NCBI RefSeq assembly: GCF_013408655.1
Contig: NZ_JACCBP010000001.1
Span: forward strand, 4,340,001 to 4,404,000
DNA length: 64,000 bases
From: Pigmentiphaga litoralis
GTDB lineage: Bacteria > Pseudomonadota > Gammaproteobacteria > Burkholderiales > Burkholderiaceae_B
Reading direction: 5' to 3'
The notes under the pieces are model-generated. The model worked only from the letters and a program-made list of their open reading frames with translations, was not told the origin of the DNA and ran no database searches. A program made the translations under genes and the position numbers. Positions 47,363-58,400 of the stretch are shown piece after piece. Each line of letters begins with the position of its first letter. Within the stretch, counting starts at the first letter, position 1.

Positions 47363-48499
47363 ATGAACACATGGCTTATGGGGGCGGGGCTCGCCATCGC
47401 ATGTATGGGCGCGGCGCAAGCCGAATCCACCACGACGCTGTACGGACTGCTGTACACCGGCTTGCGCCACGTGAACGACAGCGGCGGCAACAGCGTGACC
47501 GGGCTTGCGACGGGGCCGTCGCGGTGGGGCATCAAGGGGACGGAATCGCTGGGCAACGGCCGTTCTGCCCTCTTCGTGCTGGAAAGCGGTTTCGACTTGA
47601 GCAGCGGGTCTTCCTTTCAGGGCCGCCGGCTGTTCGGCCGCCAGGCCTTCGTTGGCGTGTCCGACGCGGCGGTGGGCCGGCTGACTGCCGGACGGCAGTA
47701 CGACATGGTGGCCGACTTTCTGGCGCCCTACGCGGCCACGGGCAAGTGGAACGGCTACATGGCGCACATCGGCGACAACGACAACCTCAACTACCAGTTC
47801 CGCCTGAACAACAGCATCAAGTACGTCAGTCCGGAAATCGCGGGCTTCCAGGCCGGCGCCGTCTACGCGATGGGGGAATCGGCCGGCTCGGGCAAGCCCA
47901 ACAGCGCCAGCAGCGCCGGCCTGCGTTATCGGCAGGGCGGGTTCTCGGCGGCCGCGGGCTACCTGCGCGTCAACAATCCAGCGACGTCCGTCTCTGAAGG
48001 CAACTGGAACACGATCCTATTCCCCGCGGTCACGCCGACGTCGGCCATGACGCCCGCCGCGCTGCGCCCGGACGCCATGACCACGTACGGTATCGGCGCC
48101 GACTATCAGGCGGACAAGCTGAAGTACGCGGTGGTCTACACCCAGACCCGCTTCGATGCGCTGGCAAGCACGGCGATCGGCCTGCCCGTGTCCGACGTGC
48201 GGTTCCGCAACCTGGAAGCCAACGTGTCCTTCGACGCCACCCGCAACTGGATGCTGGGCGCAGGCTATGCGTACACGACCGGCGACGTGGCGGCGACGCG
48301 CTTCAGGCCCAAGTATCACCAGGTGCACCTGATGACCAACTACTCGCTGTCCAAACGCACGATCCTGCAGCTGGCTACCACGCATCAACGCGCGGCAGGC
48401 GACGCCCGGAACGCCTACGTGCTGTACAGCAGCGATTCGGGAGCATCACAGGGTAAGTCGCAGACGGCCTTGCTGGCAGGCATGTTCCACTTTTTCTGA
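47363..48499 (+). CDS. Outer-membrane porin, Gram-negative (OmpC-like, betaproteobacterial)
   Basis: A 378-residue porin: signal peptide ending AAQAES, then [15 protein letters not shown], the [19 protein letters not shown] strand pair, [21 protein letters not shown] spanning a typical loop, alternating beta strands, and the C-terminal Phe (AGMFHFF) needed for barrel assembly. The ATG at 47363 is chosen over an open extension to 47129. It may bring substrates in for the adjacent ABC transporter. Confidence 0.9.
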   Translation: MNTWLMGAGLAIACMGAAQAESTTTLYGLLYTGLRHVNDSGGNSVTGLATGPSRWGIKGTESLGNGRSALFVLESGFDLSSGSSFQGRRLFGRQAFVGVSDAAVGRLTAGRQYDMVADFLAPYAATGKWNGYMAHIGDNDNLNYQFRLNNSIKYVSPEIAGFQAGAVYAMGESAGSGKPNSASSAGLRYRQGGFSAAAGYLRVNNPATSVSEGNWNTILFPAVTPTSAMTPAALRPDAMTTYGIGADYQADKLKYAVVYTQTRFDALASTAIGLPVSDVRFRNLEANVSFDATRNWMLGAGYAYTTGDVAATRFRPKYHQVHLMTNYSLSKRTILQLATTHQRAAGDARNAYVLYSSDSGASQGKSQTALLAGMFHFF

Positions 48500-48527
48500 C
48501 ATCACTACCGCCGCAGGGACGCCGCTT

Positions 48528-48557
48528 TTGGAGTCAAGGGGCCGGGGACGATACAAT
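48528..48557 (+). promoter_or_regulatory. Probable ychF promoter
   Basis: TTGGAG (48528-48533), 18-bp spacer, TACAAT (48552-48557), about 190 bp upstream of the ychF ATG. Confidence 0.45.
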
Positions 48558-48746
48558 CGCTGGTTGGCAGGATCCGGGCACACCGGAATCTGCCGCGTTG
48601 ATCCGTCTCCCCCAAGCGCCGCCGGCTTCCGGCGCAGCGCTTCAGTGTTCGGCACCGGTGGTATCCGGTGCCTGCTGTCCGGCCCCATTTTGCACCTGGC
48701 CCCCGCTTGCGTTGGGCAGTGCCTTGATTACTTTAAGGAATTTCCC

Positions 48747-49838
48747 ATGGCGCTCCAATGCGGCATCGTCGGCCTGCCCAACGTCGGCAAGTCCACCCTC
48801 TTCAACGCTTTGACCAAGGCTGGCATCGCCGCCGAAAACTATCCGTTCTGCACGATCGAGCCGAACGTGGGCGTGGTCGAAGTGCCGGACCCCCGCCTTG
48901 ACGCGCTCGCCAAGATCGTCAACCCCGAACGCGTCGTGCACGCCACCGTGGAATTCGTCGACATCGCCGGCCTGGTCGCGGGCGCCAGCACGGGTGAAGG
49001 CCTGGGCAACCAGTTCCTGGCCCACATCCGCGAAACCAACGCCATCATCAACGTTGTTCGCTGCTTCGAAGACCCGAACGTGATCCACGTGGCCGGCAAG
49101 GTTGATCCGATCTCGGACATCGAAGTCATCGAAACCGAACTGGCCCTGGCCGACCTGCAGACCGCCGAAAAGGCCCTGCACCGCTTCAACAAGCAGGCCC
49201 GGTCGGGCGACAAGGACGCCGCGAAGTTGGTCGCGCTGCTGGAACGCTGCATTGCCCAGCTGAACGAAGCCAAGCCCGTGCGCGGCATGGGCCTGTCGGC
49301 GGACGAACTGTTCCTGATCCGCGAAATGTGCTTCATCACCGCCAAGCCCGCCATGTACGTCGGCAACGTGGCCGACGACGGCTTTACCAACAACCCGTTG
49401 CTGGACCGCCTGACCGAATACGCCAACAAGCAAGGCGCCCCCACGGTGGCGATCTGCGCATCCATCGAAGCCGAACTGGGCGAGATGGAAGAAGCCGACC
49501 GCGCCGAATTCCTGGCCGACATGGGCATGGAAGAACCCGGCCTAAACCGCCTGATCCGCGCGGCGTTCAAGCTGCTCGGCCTGCAGACCTACTTCACCGC
49601 TGGCGTGAAGGAAGTGCGCGCCTGGACCGTGCCGATCGGCGCCACCGGCCCGCAAGCCGCAGGTGTGATTCACACCGACTTTGAACGTGGCTATATCCGT
49701 GCGCAGACGATTGCGTATGACGATTTCGTCTCGCTGGGTGGGGAACAGAAGGCGAAGGAGTCGGGCAAGATGCGCGCAGAAGGGAAGGATTATGTCGTGC
49801 AGGATGGCGACGTGATGAACTTCCTGTTCAACGTTTGA
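48747..49838 (+). CDS. ychF: Redox-regulated ATPase YchF (Obg-related)
   Basis: A 363-residue OBG-family nucleotidase that prefers ATP and binds ribosomes. It opens [40 protein letters not shown] is the G3/switch region, and the C-terminal TGS domain reads [19 protein letters not shown]. The ATG at 48747 follows TAAGGAA. It is the last core gene before the low-GC defence island. Confidence 0.96.
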   Translation: MALQCGIVGLPNVGKSTLFNALTKAGIAAENYPFCTIEPNVGVVEVPDPRLDALAKIVNPERVVHATVEFVDIAGLVAGASTGEGLGNQFLAHIRETNAIINVVRCFEDPNVIHVAGKVDPISDIEVIETELALADLQTAEKALHRFNKQARSGDKDAAKLVALLERCIAQLNEAKPVRGMGLSADELFLIREMCFITAKPAMYVGNVADDGFTNNPLLDRLTEYANKQGAPTVAICASIEAELGEMEEADRAEFLADMGMEEPGLNRLIRAAFKLLGLQTYFTAGVKEVRAWTVPIGATGPQAAGVIHTDFERGYIRAQTIAYDDFVSLGGEQKAKESGKMRAEGKDYVVQDGDVMNFLFNV

Positions 49839-50099
49839 TTCGTCGATGTATTTCTGAAGGTTGCACAGTTTCTCGGAGAGTCCTCAAGAACGTTTTCCTT
49901 GGCCTCTGATAAAAGTATGCCTCCATTTCGGTCGCAATCCGTCATAGCTGAATCTGCGTGCGATCAGCACCGCTCAGCAAGCGGCGCGTACTTCATTTGC
50001 TCCTAGCGGGCGATGATGAACGATTATTTTTGTCCTATTTCGTTCAGGACAGATTTCCCTCTCACAGTTAATCCGAGAGGGGTGTTGAGCGTAGAAGAT
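49839..50099. other. Left boundary of the defence island
   Basis: The base composition falls sharply just after ychF. Inverted repeats lie at 50032-50050 (GTCCT-N9-AGGAC) and 50057-50081 (CCCTCTC-N11-GAGAGGG), possibly the 3' end structures of the minus-strand operon, though without a T-run. No tRNA, integrase or attachment-site duplication is visible. Confidence 0.5.
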
Positions 50100-53000
50100 T
50101 CAAACAACTATTTGTTCAAATGCAAGGAGACGGCTCAAAACCTGGGCGCGCTTTTCAGGCGCCATCTCTTTAATGCGATCCACCAACGCAGAGATGTCCA
50201 GCTCGTCGAGTCTGTTTTCAATACGCGTTTTAAGCTCTACCACTTGGTCGAAGTCGTTAGCAGACACGTAAGAAGGGCAGGCGTCCATCATCGACAGTAG
50301 CTCAGTGCACCCTCGCCCCGATAACGTCGAAAGCGAGGCGACATGTTCATGCAACTGAGCGACCCATGCTGCTGACGCGACCGCTCTTTCGTGTTCCAGC
50401 GCTTGAACACGTAGAGTGTCCAGCTCTTCAAGCTTCGCAGTGACACGAGCACGGTCTGCACTCGAAAGCTCTGCAGGCAGCGAAACGAATTTTGCGGGAA
50501 CTCCCTCATTAGCAAGCTGGGCTGGCTTGCCCTGGAGGGCTGCTAGTTCTTCCACTGCTGCGACGGTCCAGACGCTAGAACGCTGCTTCGCTAGCGCATC
50601 CCGTGCTTCGATGTAGTGGGTAACACAAGTTTTTATCCATTCGTTTTCTTCGTCGAGCTCTTCATTGTCATCTGTATCCGGAGCGATTGCGACGCCAACG
50701 GCCGACGACGCATACGCTACCTCCAACAGATGCGCGACATTGTCCGCAGGGCCCGAAATCTTGTCGAACTCTGCGAGCAAGTTTACTAGGTCAGTGCAGC
50801 TTTTTCTCCGGTGTTGGATACCGTCGGCGTCACGAGTGCCTGAGAATTGCTGACCCATAAGGTTGAGACGGTGCAGTACATCAAGGGCGCTCTGGCTGGT
50901 GGCAGGTGCCATATTAAGGAGCTCAACATATACTCGTTGCCGCTCTTTCCGGAAGTCTCGTAGTTTCTCCTGCTTCTCCTGAAGTTGTGCGATTAAGGCT
51001 TTTATATCATCTGCTTTCGACAGCGTGCTAAGTGCCTCAGTCAGAAGACTAACTATTGCTTGTGCTCTTTCGATCTGGTCGCTTACCTCACGAAGCGGCA
51101 TTGACGCCGACGGATTCGGCGTTCCGATTAAATTGCTGGCGCTATCCAAAGCGGTGGTGTATTTGCAACGTTCCTGTACGTGCGCAATCATCTCCTGCGT
51201 ATGCTGCTCGACGGCGCGTGATTGATCCCTGATTCCTAAACCTTCTAGGGTTCGCTGCACGCGAATCATTTTTGCTCTGAAATCTGGTATCTGTTCCAGC
51301 GCGTTACACGCTTGCAGAGGAATCCACTTTGGCATGACTTCCCGAACCAAGGTCGCCATCTCATCGCATAATCCGTTAATTTTTGCGAGCTGCTGCTCAG
51401 ACCACTTACCCTTCTGAGCAGTCATTTCTTTACGCCTCGTTAGGTATTTCTCAGCAACAGCAACGTATTCTTGGGTTTTTTTGTGTTTGAACGCGTCTTC
51501 AAGACGGAGTTCTAGCGCCTCGAGTACGCTAGCGTAACTACGCAGCTGTTCATGGTCTGCCTCCGCCTTCTGACACAAGAATTTAAAGTTTCCTTCAAGC
51601 TGTTCGGGAAGTGGATCGTGTGAACGCATGCGTACGGCCTCATTCCAACGCTTTACGTTGCCTTCAAAAGTCGTCTCGGTCTCCCAGGTGTTCATGAGGA
51701 GCTGCCATCGGGTTATCGCGTCCTCGGTCAAGAACAGAATGGTCGTCTTCTGGAGTGCTAACTCCGACAAATACCTACTGGTAGTCCCGTACGCTGCTAC
51801 CAGCCAGTCTTTGAGAGAGATTCCGCTTCGCTGATACTGAATTGCGCGCGGTGGCACTGATTTTCCAACGAATAGTGCGATCAGCAGAGACGCCGATGCA
51901 AGGCTGCAGCCAAATGGCGGCTTGGTCAGCATCGCAAGATTATCTAACAAGGTTCGCTGCGGATCCGATTTATGGGCGTCCTCTAGGTGCTGTAAGACTG
52001 CTCGGATCTGCAGGTTTTCAGGGACTGACTTTATCTGCGCATCTCGCGAGAGGACGCCCCAAGAGGTTCCCAGAACGGCACGCACGCGGTTTTGTAACTT
52101 AACTTGTTGTACTGCCAGCCAAGCTTGCGATACTTCTCCGCCAAACAAGGCGCGCGCCAGTACCGCGACGTCAGCACTGCCAGTACCGTTGAGCGTGTTG
52201 AACCCGTCAAAGGGAAAGGGAAGAGCTTTCGGGTACACGTTTTTGAAAATCGCGCTAGCCTCGGCATTCAGCCGGCCCGGAACGACTTTAGTGCCTGCGA
52301 CAAGTGACACACGGTCTTTGATAGCATCGCGTAGTGATGTGCGGAGACCTAGCGTGGCCTGCTCGCGCTCTTCTGGAATAAAGCGTGCGTACCGCTCTTG
52401 TTCGATGTGGTCAAAGCTATCTTCCAGAACATACAGGGTCGCCAGATACTGGTGAACCCGTGCCGAACGATCGGAGAGTACAACTGTCCACACAGGCGCG
52501 GTCGTTACGCCAGATTTTTTTAATTCTCGACTGTAGACGTCCTCAATTTGCAGTTGTAATGCCGCTACGTCCGCCTCGGGGCTAGTCAGGCAGTAAAGGA
52601 TCTGACCTTTCGGCTGACTGGGTTTAACCGCCTGACGCCAGTCGTTGAACGCGTTTTGGACGCTAGCGCTAACGCGTTGATCGTTCGTGAGCTGTGCTGT
52701 AAAACTCCACTCAAGCGTGGGAACGTCGAACTCATACCCACATGTAGTCGAGATATCATTGAAGAGGTCTTCGCTCCATGCTTTTGCCCGAGTGAGGAAA
52801 ATCTCTTGGACCTCAGCCGAACCAACACGAGCAAGTTTCCCGCCTAAGTCCTTCTGATACTGCCCCCGGGTAGCCGCGTCAGTGACAATCTCATATTGCT
52901 TAAGTTCTTTGCTCCACGCGATCACACCTAACACTTGCTCAAGTCGCGTTAGATGTGATAGGCATGCGTCGATCGGTCTGCCAACGAATTCCACAAGCAG

Positions 53001-54602
53001 ACGGTTATAACTATCTTGTTCGCTCGAGATCACCCGCATTTTCTTAGTTGAGGTGATAGCAATTAGCAGGCCTCGATCGATTTCATCAATCTGAGAGTCA
53101 TATTTCGTTAGCGCAGCCATGAGATTGTCCACGCTGACACCGCCGTGAGCACGCTCTGCTGCGAGCATCTCTGTCAGCATTTCGCCCGTGAGAATCCGGC
53201 TGGCAGAAATGCTTGTCAGGTTGTTCCCTTCGATCGCAGCGCGGTCGAGGGTGGCGTCGACCGCGTTCTTGACGAAAGTAATTGCTGAGCGCGATTGGAC
53301 AATGTCTTGTTGGCGTGTCAGGAACCAAGTAGCCAGAGGGTGGAGCGGCCAACAGCCGCGGACGATCACCCGTTCAAACTCGTCGGGATCACTCCATACC
53401 GGTAGTTGTCTTAATCCTGGCAGCAGCGCCGCCATCATCTTGTGCAGAGCTTGATGGGCTGGCCGTTGTCGAGTAAGGCTCATTTCTAACGCCGCTTCGT
53501 TCTTCTTTTCAAGCAGATGCGCGATAATGGTTTCCAGATTCGATGACACATAGTACTTTTTAGCGACGTCGAAGCGGGTTATGTATTTCTGAATATGCAT
53601 AGCATCGCGGTTGCCCAATCGTGCCAGATACGCTTTCAGTTCATATTGAATGAAACCGAGGAAGTGTGCTTGCGATGCATTGTCCTGGATACCTTGGAAG
53701 ATCTGTTGTAGCGCTGAGTCGCCCGCGAGCGCGGGACGCTCAGCCACGTATTCTAGGAAGCGACCAAACTCGTCGAATAGGATAACCAAACGCGAAAACG
53801 GTCCATTCTGTGAGCAATAGGTTTCGCAAAACACAGTGATGAGATCCTGGATGGACTCGCGTCCGGAGACTGGAATATGGGCGCCATTCGCCTCCCAGTA
53901 CAGCGCATCGACAAGCGCGTAGGCGTCTTCATCTCGCGCTTCGAGCGAATCGGTAATGCTTTGCTGTGTTCGATTTGGGAACCGAGCCGCGAACTCACTG
54001 GTTCGTAGAGCGTAATTTCGCTTCACGAAGTTCGCGGCGTCATCAAAGCGCGGAGACAATTCACGCAAGGCGAAGTCCTCGATCCGATGCTCCTTAAGCG
54101 AACGGAAGAGTGATGCGCTTAACGCATTGCCTAGGTTGAAGTTTCCGGTGCCATCCAACGTAATCACGAGGGCCGGCTTCTCAATCTTTCCCAAGGCTTG
54201 GCGTGCGCTTTCAGCCGCCCTAGGTTCCGCAAGCGTAAGGTTAGACACGATGTGCTCACTGAGCACCGAGTGCGGCTCACGTAGCATACGGGCGAGTACC
54301 AACGCAAAGTGCGATTTACCTGAGCCGTAGCCTGCGATCGCGAGCGAGAACGGATTGCTGTGTGCCGCGGTGTCGTCGGCAATACGAGTAAGGAGATCGG
54401 CTATTAGCGTCGCTGTGTCAGTTAGCCGGTAGATCTCGTCGCCCTGAGCGTCCTTCTTGACTCCGTGATAGCGCGGACCGTGAAACACGAAACTTTTTGC
54501 TGCCTCGTCTGCACGCTCAATTTGGTCTTCTGCCCACAGTAACTGGACAGCACCATCAAAAAACAAGTCCGAACGAAACTGAACTAGATCGCAAACTTTC
54601 AT
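50100..54602 (-). CDS. Giant P-loop ATPase, BrxC/PglY-like, defence-associated
   Basis: A 1500-residue protein, last gene of the defence operon. It begins MKVCDLVQFRSDLFFDGAVQ and has Walker A GYGSGKSH at 91-98 and Walker B RLVILFDEFGRF at 271-282, a layout like the large ATPases of BREX (BrxC/PglY) and of DUF4007-linked phosphorothioation loci. The middle is helical, and residues ~1050-1450 are rich in Glu/Lys/Gln/Leu helices likely to form coiled coils. No nuclease motif was recognised. It starts 27 nt after the DUF4007 gene. Probably an NTP-driven sensor or motor of the anti-phage system; the precise family needs profile comparison. Confidence 0.75.
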   Translation of the reverse strand: MKVCDLVQFRSDLFFDGAVQLLWAEDQIERADEAAKSFVFHGPRYHGVKKDAQGDEIYRLTDTATLIADLLTRIADDTAAHSNPFSLAIAGYGSGKSHFALVLARMLREPHSVLSEHIVSNLTLAEPRAAESARQALGKIEKPALVITLDGTGNFNLGNALSASLFRSLKEHRIEDFALRELSPRFDDAANFVKRNYALRTSEFAARFPNRTQQSITDSLEARDEDAYALVDALYWEANGAHIPVSGRESIQDLITVFCETYCSQNGPFSRLVILFDEFGRFLEYVAERPALAGDSALQQIFQGIQDNASQAHFLGFIQYELKAYLARLGNRDAMHIQKYITRFDVAKKYYVSSNLETIIAHLLEKKNEAALEMSLTRQRPAHQALHKMMAALLPGLRQLPVWSDPDEFERVIVRGCWPLHPLATWFLTRQQDIVQSRSAITFVKNAVDATLDRAAIEGNNLTSISASRILTGEMLTEMLAAERAHGGVSVDNLMAALTKYDSQIDEIDRGLLIAITSTKKMRVISSEQDSYNRLLVEFVGRPIDACLSHLTRLEQVLGVIAWSKELKQYEIVTDAATRGQYQKDLGGKLARVGSAEVQEIFLTRAKAWSEDLFNDISTTCGYEFDVPTLEWSFTAQLTNDQRVSASVQNAFNDWRQAVKPSQPKGQILYCLTSPEADVAALQLQIEDVYSRELKKSGVTTAPVWTVVLSDRSARVHQYLATLYVLEDSFDHIEQERYARFIPEEREQATLGLRTSLRDAIKDRVSLVAGTKVVPGRLNAEASAIFKNVYPKALPFPFDGFNTLNGTGSADVAVLARALFGGEVSQAWLAVQQVKLQNRVRAVLGTSWGVLSRDAQIKSVPENLQIRAVLQHLEDAHKSDPQRTLLDNLAMLTKPPFGCSLASASLLIALFVGKSVPPRAIQYQRSGISLKDWLVAAYGTTSRYLSELALQKTTILFLTEDAITRWQLLMNTWETETTFEGNVKRWNEAVRMRSHDPLPEQLEGNFKFLCQKAEADHEQLRSYASVLEALELRLEDAFKHKKTQEYVAVAEKYLTRRKEMTAQKGKWSEQQLAKINGLCDEMATLVREVMPKWIPLQACNALEQIPDFRAKMIRVQRTLEGLGIRDQSRAVEQHTQEMIAHVQERCKYTTALDSASNLIGTPNPSASMPLREVSDQIERAQAIVSLLTEALSTLSKADDIKALIAQLQEKQEKLRDFRKERQRVYVELLNMAPATSQSALDVLHRLNLMGQQFSGTRDADGIQHRRKSCTDLVNLLAEFDKISGPADNVAHLLEVAYASSAVGVAIAPDTDDNEELDEENEWIKTCVTHYIEARDALAKQRSSVWTVAAVEELAALQGKPAQLANEGVPAKFVSLPAELSSADRARVTAKLEELDTLRVQALEHERAVASAAWVAQLHEHVASLSTLSGRGCTELLSMMDACPSYVSANDFDQVVELKTRIENRLDELDISALVDRIKEMAPEKRAQVLSRLLAFEQIVV

Positions 54603-54629
54603 GATGAACTCTTGTAGGAATTGTCGTGC

Positions 54630-55466
54630 TTACAGTAAATCACTGTAGATGTATGCAATTAGTTCGTCGCTGCTCTTGATTTTCATGATCAACGGTGCGC
54701 CGGTTTGTCGGTCGACACTTGTAATGCCTTGTGCAGTTGTCCAAGCCAGAAAATCATCGACTGCTTTATCCATCCAACCACTGCTTTCGAAAAACCTGGA
54801 GAGATTCTCTAGCTCCGAAAGGGGCAACTGTTGCATTGCGGGCGCTGTCAATTCCCAGTGGGCCAGCCATGTACATGCATATGCCCAATAGAATTCCTCG
54901 AGCATAGGTAGGGCTCCACGTAGAACAACATTTTTTTCGACAGTCAGCATGCCGGTTCGTGCGAAGCTCGCCTCCTCACGGTACGTGGTGAACAGTGGCC
55001 CGGGCAGGGATGAACTGTTGCCGAGCTCTTGTACGAGAAAGCTTGTCGCTGCCTCGACACTACTCACCCGCCCGAGTGCCAATCGCGAGCGTCCAAAAAG
55101 AACATGCCACGCGGCTGCGCCGCCAATTGGCCGTGACAACATCAGATGCAAGATGAGCTGAGTAAGTGGCTCATGTAACAACGGATCCTCGACGGCAAAC
55201 AGTCGACCTAACGGAGTGAGTTGCAGCGTGTAGACACCATTGCTGCCAGCCGACGCAGTTGTGATGCCCATCGCGTGCGCGTATTTGAGGTGTGGCAGAA
55301 CCTTCCCCGAGCTTCTTCCCGTGGGGATACCCGAGTCGGCAGAAATCGTGTCGATCGTGCCGCTGTATCCGTTCTTCGCCAGCTTCAGCAGAGCCGAAAG
55401 GTGTCGCCTATCCGGGAAAAACGTTTCGTGAAAGCTTGGGGGCAAGCCCTGGATTGTTCGTTGCAT
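54630..55466 (-). CDS. DUF4007-type protein
   Basis: A 278-residue protein opening MQRTIQGLPPSFHETFFPDR, the characteristic start of DUF4007 proteins, then a helical region that looks like a winged-helix module (TIDTISADSGIPTGRSSGKV, residues ~38-57) and a mainly helical C-terminal part. DUF4007 genes recur beside phosphosulphate-reductase-like (DndC-related) and large ATPase genes in sulphur-based defence loci; the biochemical role is not established. It lies 8 nt after dptH and 27 nt before the giant ATPase. It may be a DNA-binding specificity or regulatory subunit (inference). Confidence 0.7.
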   Translation of the reverse strand: MQRTIQGLPPSFHETFFPDRRHLSALLKLAKNGYSGTIDTISADSGIPTGRSSGKVLPHLKYAHAMGITTASAGSNGVYTLQLTPLGRLFAVEDPLLHEPLTQLILHLMLSRPIGGAAAWHVLFGRSRLALGRVSSVEAATSFLVQELGNSSSLPGPLFTTYREEASFARTGMLTVEKNVVLRGALPMLEEFYWAYACTWLAHWELTAPAMQQLPLSELENLSRFFESSGWMDKAVDDFLAWTTAQGITSVDRQTGAPLIMKIKSSDELIAYIYSDLL

Positions 55467-55474
55467 AATTTGCG

Positions 55475-58400
55475 CTATCGTGCATTTAAAGAGGTGATCT
55501 TGACTTTCACTGGCTCTCTACGCATCGGCTTTCCATCGATTATGCGATGCGGCCCGATTGCCCAACATTCCCCCTTGGCAAGCTTACTCAGCTCCGTTAT
55601 CCATTCATCCCGAGAACGACTCGTGGATAATTCTGCCAAAATCTGTGCGAATTCTTTAAGTTCGGTATCGACAGGCTTGAAGAATAACTTTTCAGTACAT
55701 TGGAACAAGCGGCTCCGCTGTTCTTTGTCGAACTGGGAGATGGTTTGCGTGGCGAGAATCATGCTAACCCCGAACTTTCGCCCTTCACGTAGGAGTTTAT
55801 CGATCGCACGATCGCTACGGTGATCGAGGTTTTGGACCTCATCGAGAACCACAGGAAGCGGCGAGTCCTTGCTGCCGTTCCGCGAGGCATAGGCAAAGAA
55901 ATCCCACAAGGCAAATTCCGTGATCAGGCGTTGCATATCCTTGGAAATATTTACCAGTTGCAGGATATGTGCTGGCAGTTCCCCACGAAAGATTTGCTTC
56001 CAACCAGAACCTTCATCGAGTGAAAATGGCCGTTGCTTAACGAACTCAGCTATTTTGACAGAGAGAGTGGCGGGCGCACTGCTGTCAGATTCTAGAGCCC
56101 CTAGCAAATCCTCGAGCCCAAACTGGATATTTGCCGACAAGCCCTGTTCTATGTGCCGAGCGAGTGCAGCGCGCTGCACCTCACCAATGGTGTAAACCGA
56201 AGCGAACACGTCGGCGACCCGGCTAGCAACATTGTGCGACTGTTCCTGCAAGTGGCCGATACCAGGCTCCTCGCGCTCGAGACGTTGGAACGGGTTGATT
56301 GGAAACGGTTTTTGTACCAGAACGTGCGTCTGTGGCTGCGCACGGTCGACAAACGTTTGGTCGAGCTTGCTTGGTAAGAACCCATCGGTGTAGTCGATGA
56401 TGGCTGCATGCTGGCGCTGTTTAATCATTTCAAGCAGCAAGCATTGGATGGCGTAGGTTTTTCCCGAACCTGAACCACCGAATATGAGCAGGTGCCGATT
56501 TTCGAGCTCTGCGTCGCCATATTCCCAGTGGACATTCTGTCCGCGGCTGTCTGTGCCAATCAGCAGACGGCAAATAGACGTTACCGGAGTCGCGCCCGAG
56601 ACGGATGCGTACGAAGAAGCGTGATCTGGGAGCGGCGGTGCTACAAAAGGCTGCTGCGTCGTGGATGCTTGAATTAGCGGCGTCTCGACCGCCACGGTGC
56701 AAACCGGCATGTCCATAGGACGCGCTGAATGCACCTTACGGAACGACGAACTTTGCTGTTCTGTGCTCAACGTTGCGCGCAGATCGGGAATTTCCGCTGC
56801 TGTAGGTTGCGCAACAATAGACGGCTCTGCGCCAATCGCTGGGATCGGCCCAATCTCCATCGCCGAAAGCTGTGCAGTTGGTACTTTCTTGGCCGGGCGT
56901 TCAGCGGAAGACAGCACAAGTGGTGTCCCCGGAATAGCGAAAGGTGCCGGAGTTTGTTCAGTCAATAGCCGAATGACGTCTTCAGTGCCGTACTGTAGTT
57001 GGTAGACACCGAACCCATTGGGAAGCGGGAGATCCATGGACACGTCGACTGGCCCCATGAACGATTGCGCCTCAAGCGTCGGCACCGTCGCCTTGCTCGT
57101 CCAGAATGTCGAAGCAACGGCACGCCAAGCGATGGTGAAATCGCCTTCGCTCAATCGATCGAGGGCACCGCACAACGCTCGATACTCATCTTGAGCGAGC
57201 ATTACCACCGCACGACTCGACAGCGCACGATGTAGCTGGGCCCACCAATATTTGCGCTCAAAGACAATTGTTCTTATCGGTGCGCCCTGAGGAGCAAAAA
57301 TTCGCACGAGTTGTCGGATACCAGAGCTTGCTTGAGCAAACGCAGTCTCCGCATGGCCAACGCTCTCATAGGCGAACTTAGATTCGATAACCGTCGCATC
57401 TATGCTTAGTCTTCCGTCTAGCACCTTGGCCGACAGGAAGAGCAGATCGGGAATATTTGGATCCTCGCGGTCGCGGAACCAGTGCCGGAAGCTATCAAGC
57501 GGAAGAAGTGCTTGCAAGATTGTTGTCGGATCTCTGCCAAGTTGGCGGCTGATCAGTGAATACCCGACTACATCACGGATGTATTCATCGCGGCCGATGG
57601 CGCGCACCAACGACAAACCTGGAATCTCGCAGGCCGCGTTGATGACGTTATGGGCCGCCAGGTTCGCCTGCTCGATGGAAAGGGCTTGTAAATGTTGCCG
57701 CAGCCGCTTGGCAATCGCTTTTGTCAGGGTCGCAAAGTCACTCACTTCTGTTGAGATAGTCTTATTTAGCTCACCGTAATTGCCCAAGCCACACGAGAAG
57801 CCTACAATCCGTCGATCTTGATTAATACTCCCAATCGTGGCAGCAGCGAGGAGATTGTTATCGACGTGTCGATCCACGCACGATACCCACACCGCTTTTC
57901 GATGCAGTAGTTCGACTGTCTTCTTCCAAGGCGTAAAGTCAATCTGCGTGACGACCTCATGCTCGGTCGAAGTTGCCGTAAACGAAATTTTAAGACGTGC
58001 TGCGATCTCGGTGTGTGCGCTCGCCATTTGCACGCGTCGATTGCTGATCGACATTTGTCGTTGGCTTTGCGCCGAGAGTTGGCGAACCGGGCGTGGATAC
58101 TCGGCTAGCGGAAACTGACGTAAGACTGAGCTAGCCACGGCATCAAACGGTTCGACTGGCTCCAGTTGGTCGCCATCGTGCTTATCGTCGAGAAAGTGCG
58201 CGATCACGCCCAAGTCAAAACGAAGGTCTTGTTCCACAAGAAGAATCTCTTCGAGTTCAGCCGGCTTTGTCGCGTGTCGATGACCGATGTGAATCGAACA
58301 CTGACGCTGCTTCGAAAAACCGCCCTCAGTCCATGCGTTTTTCCATGCGACCAGCATGTTGACGGCAGTGGTCGTCGCCACGCCTGTTGTGATCACCTTT

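Noticed and set aside
50032-50081. Intrinsic terminator at the end of the defence operon
   Set aside because: Two inverted repeats are present, but neither is followed by a T-run on the minus strand, so I did not call a rho-independent terminator.
50013-50300. Small plus-strand ORF at the island edge (95 codons)
   Set aside because: It overlaps the 3' end of the 1500-residue ATPase gene antisense, and no ribosome site or family resemblance was seen.
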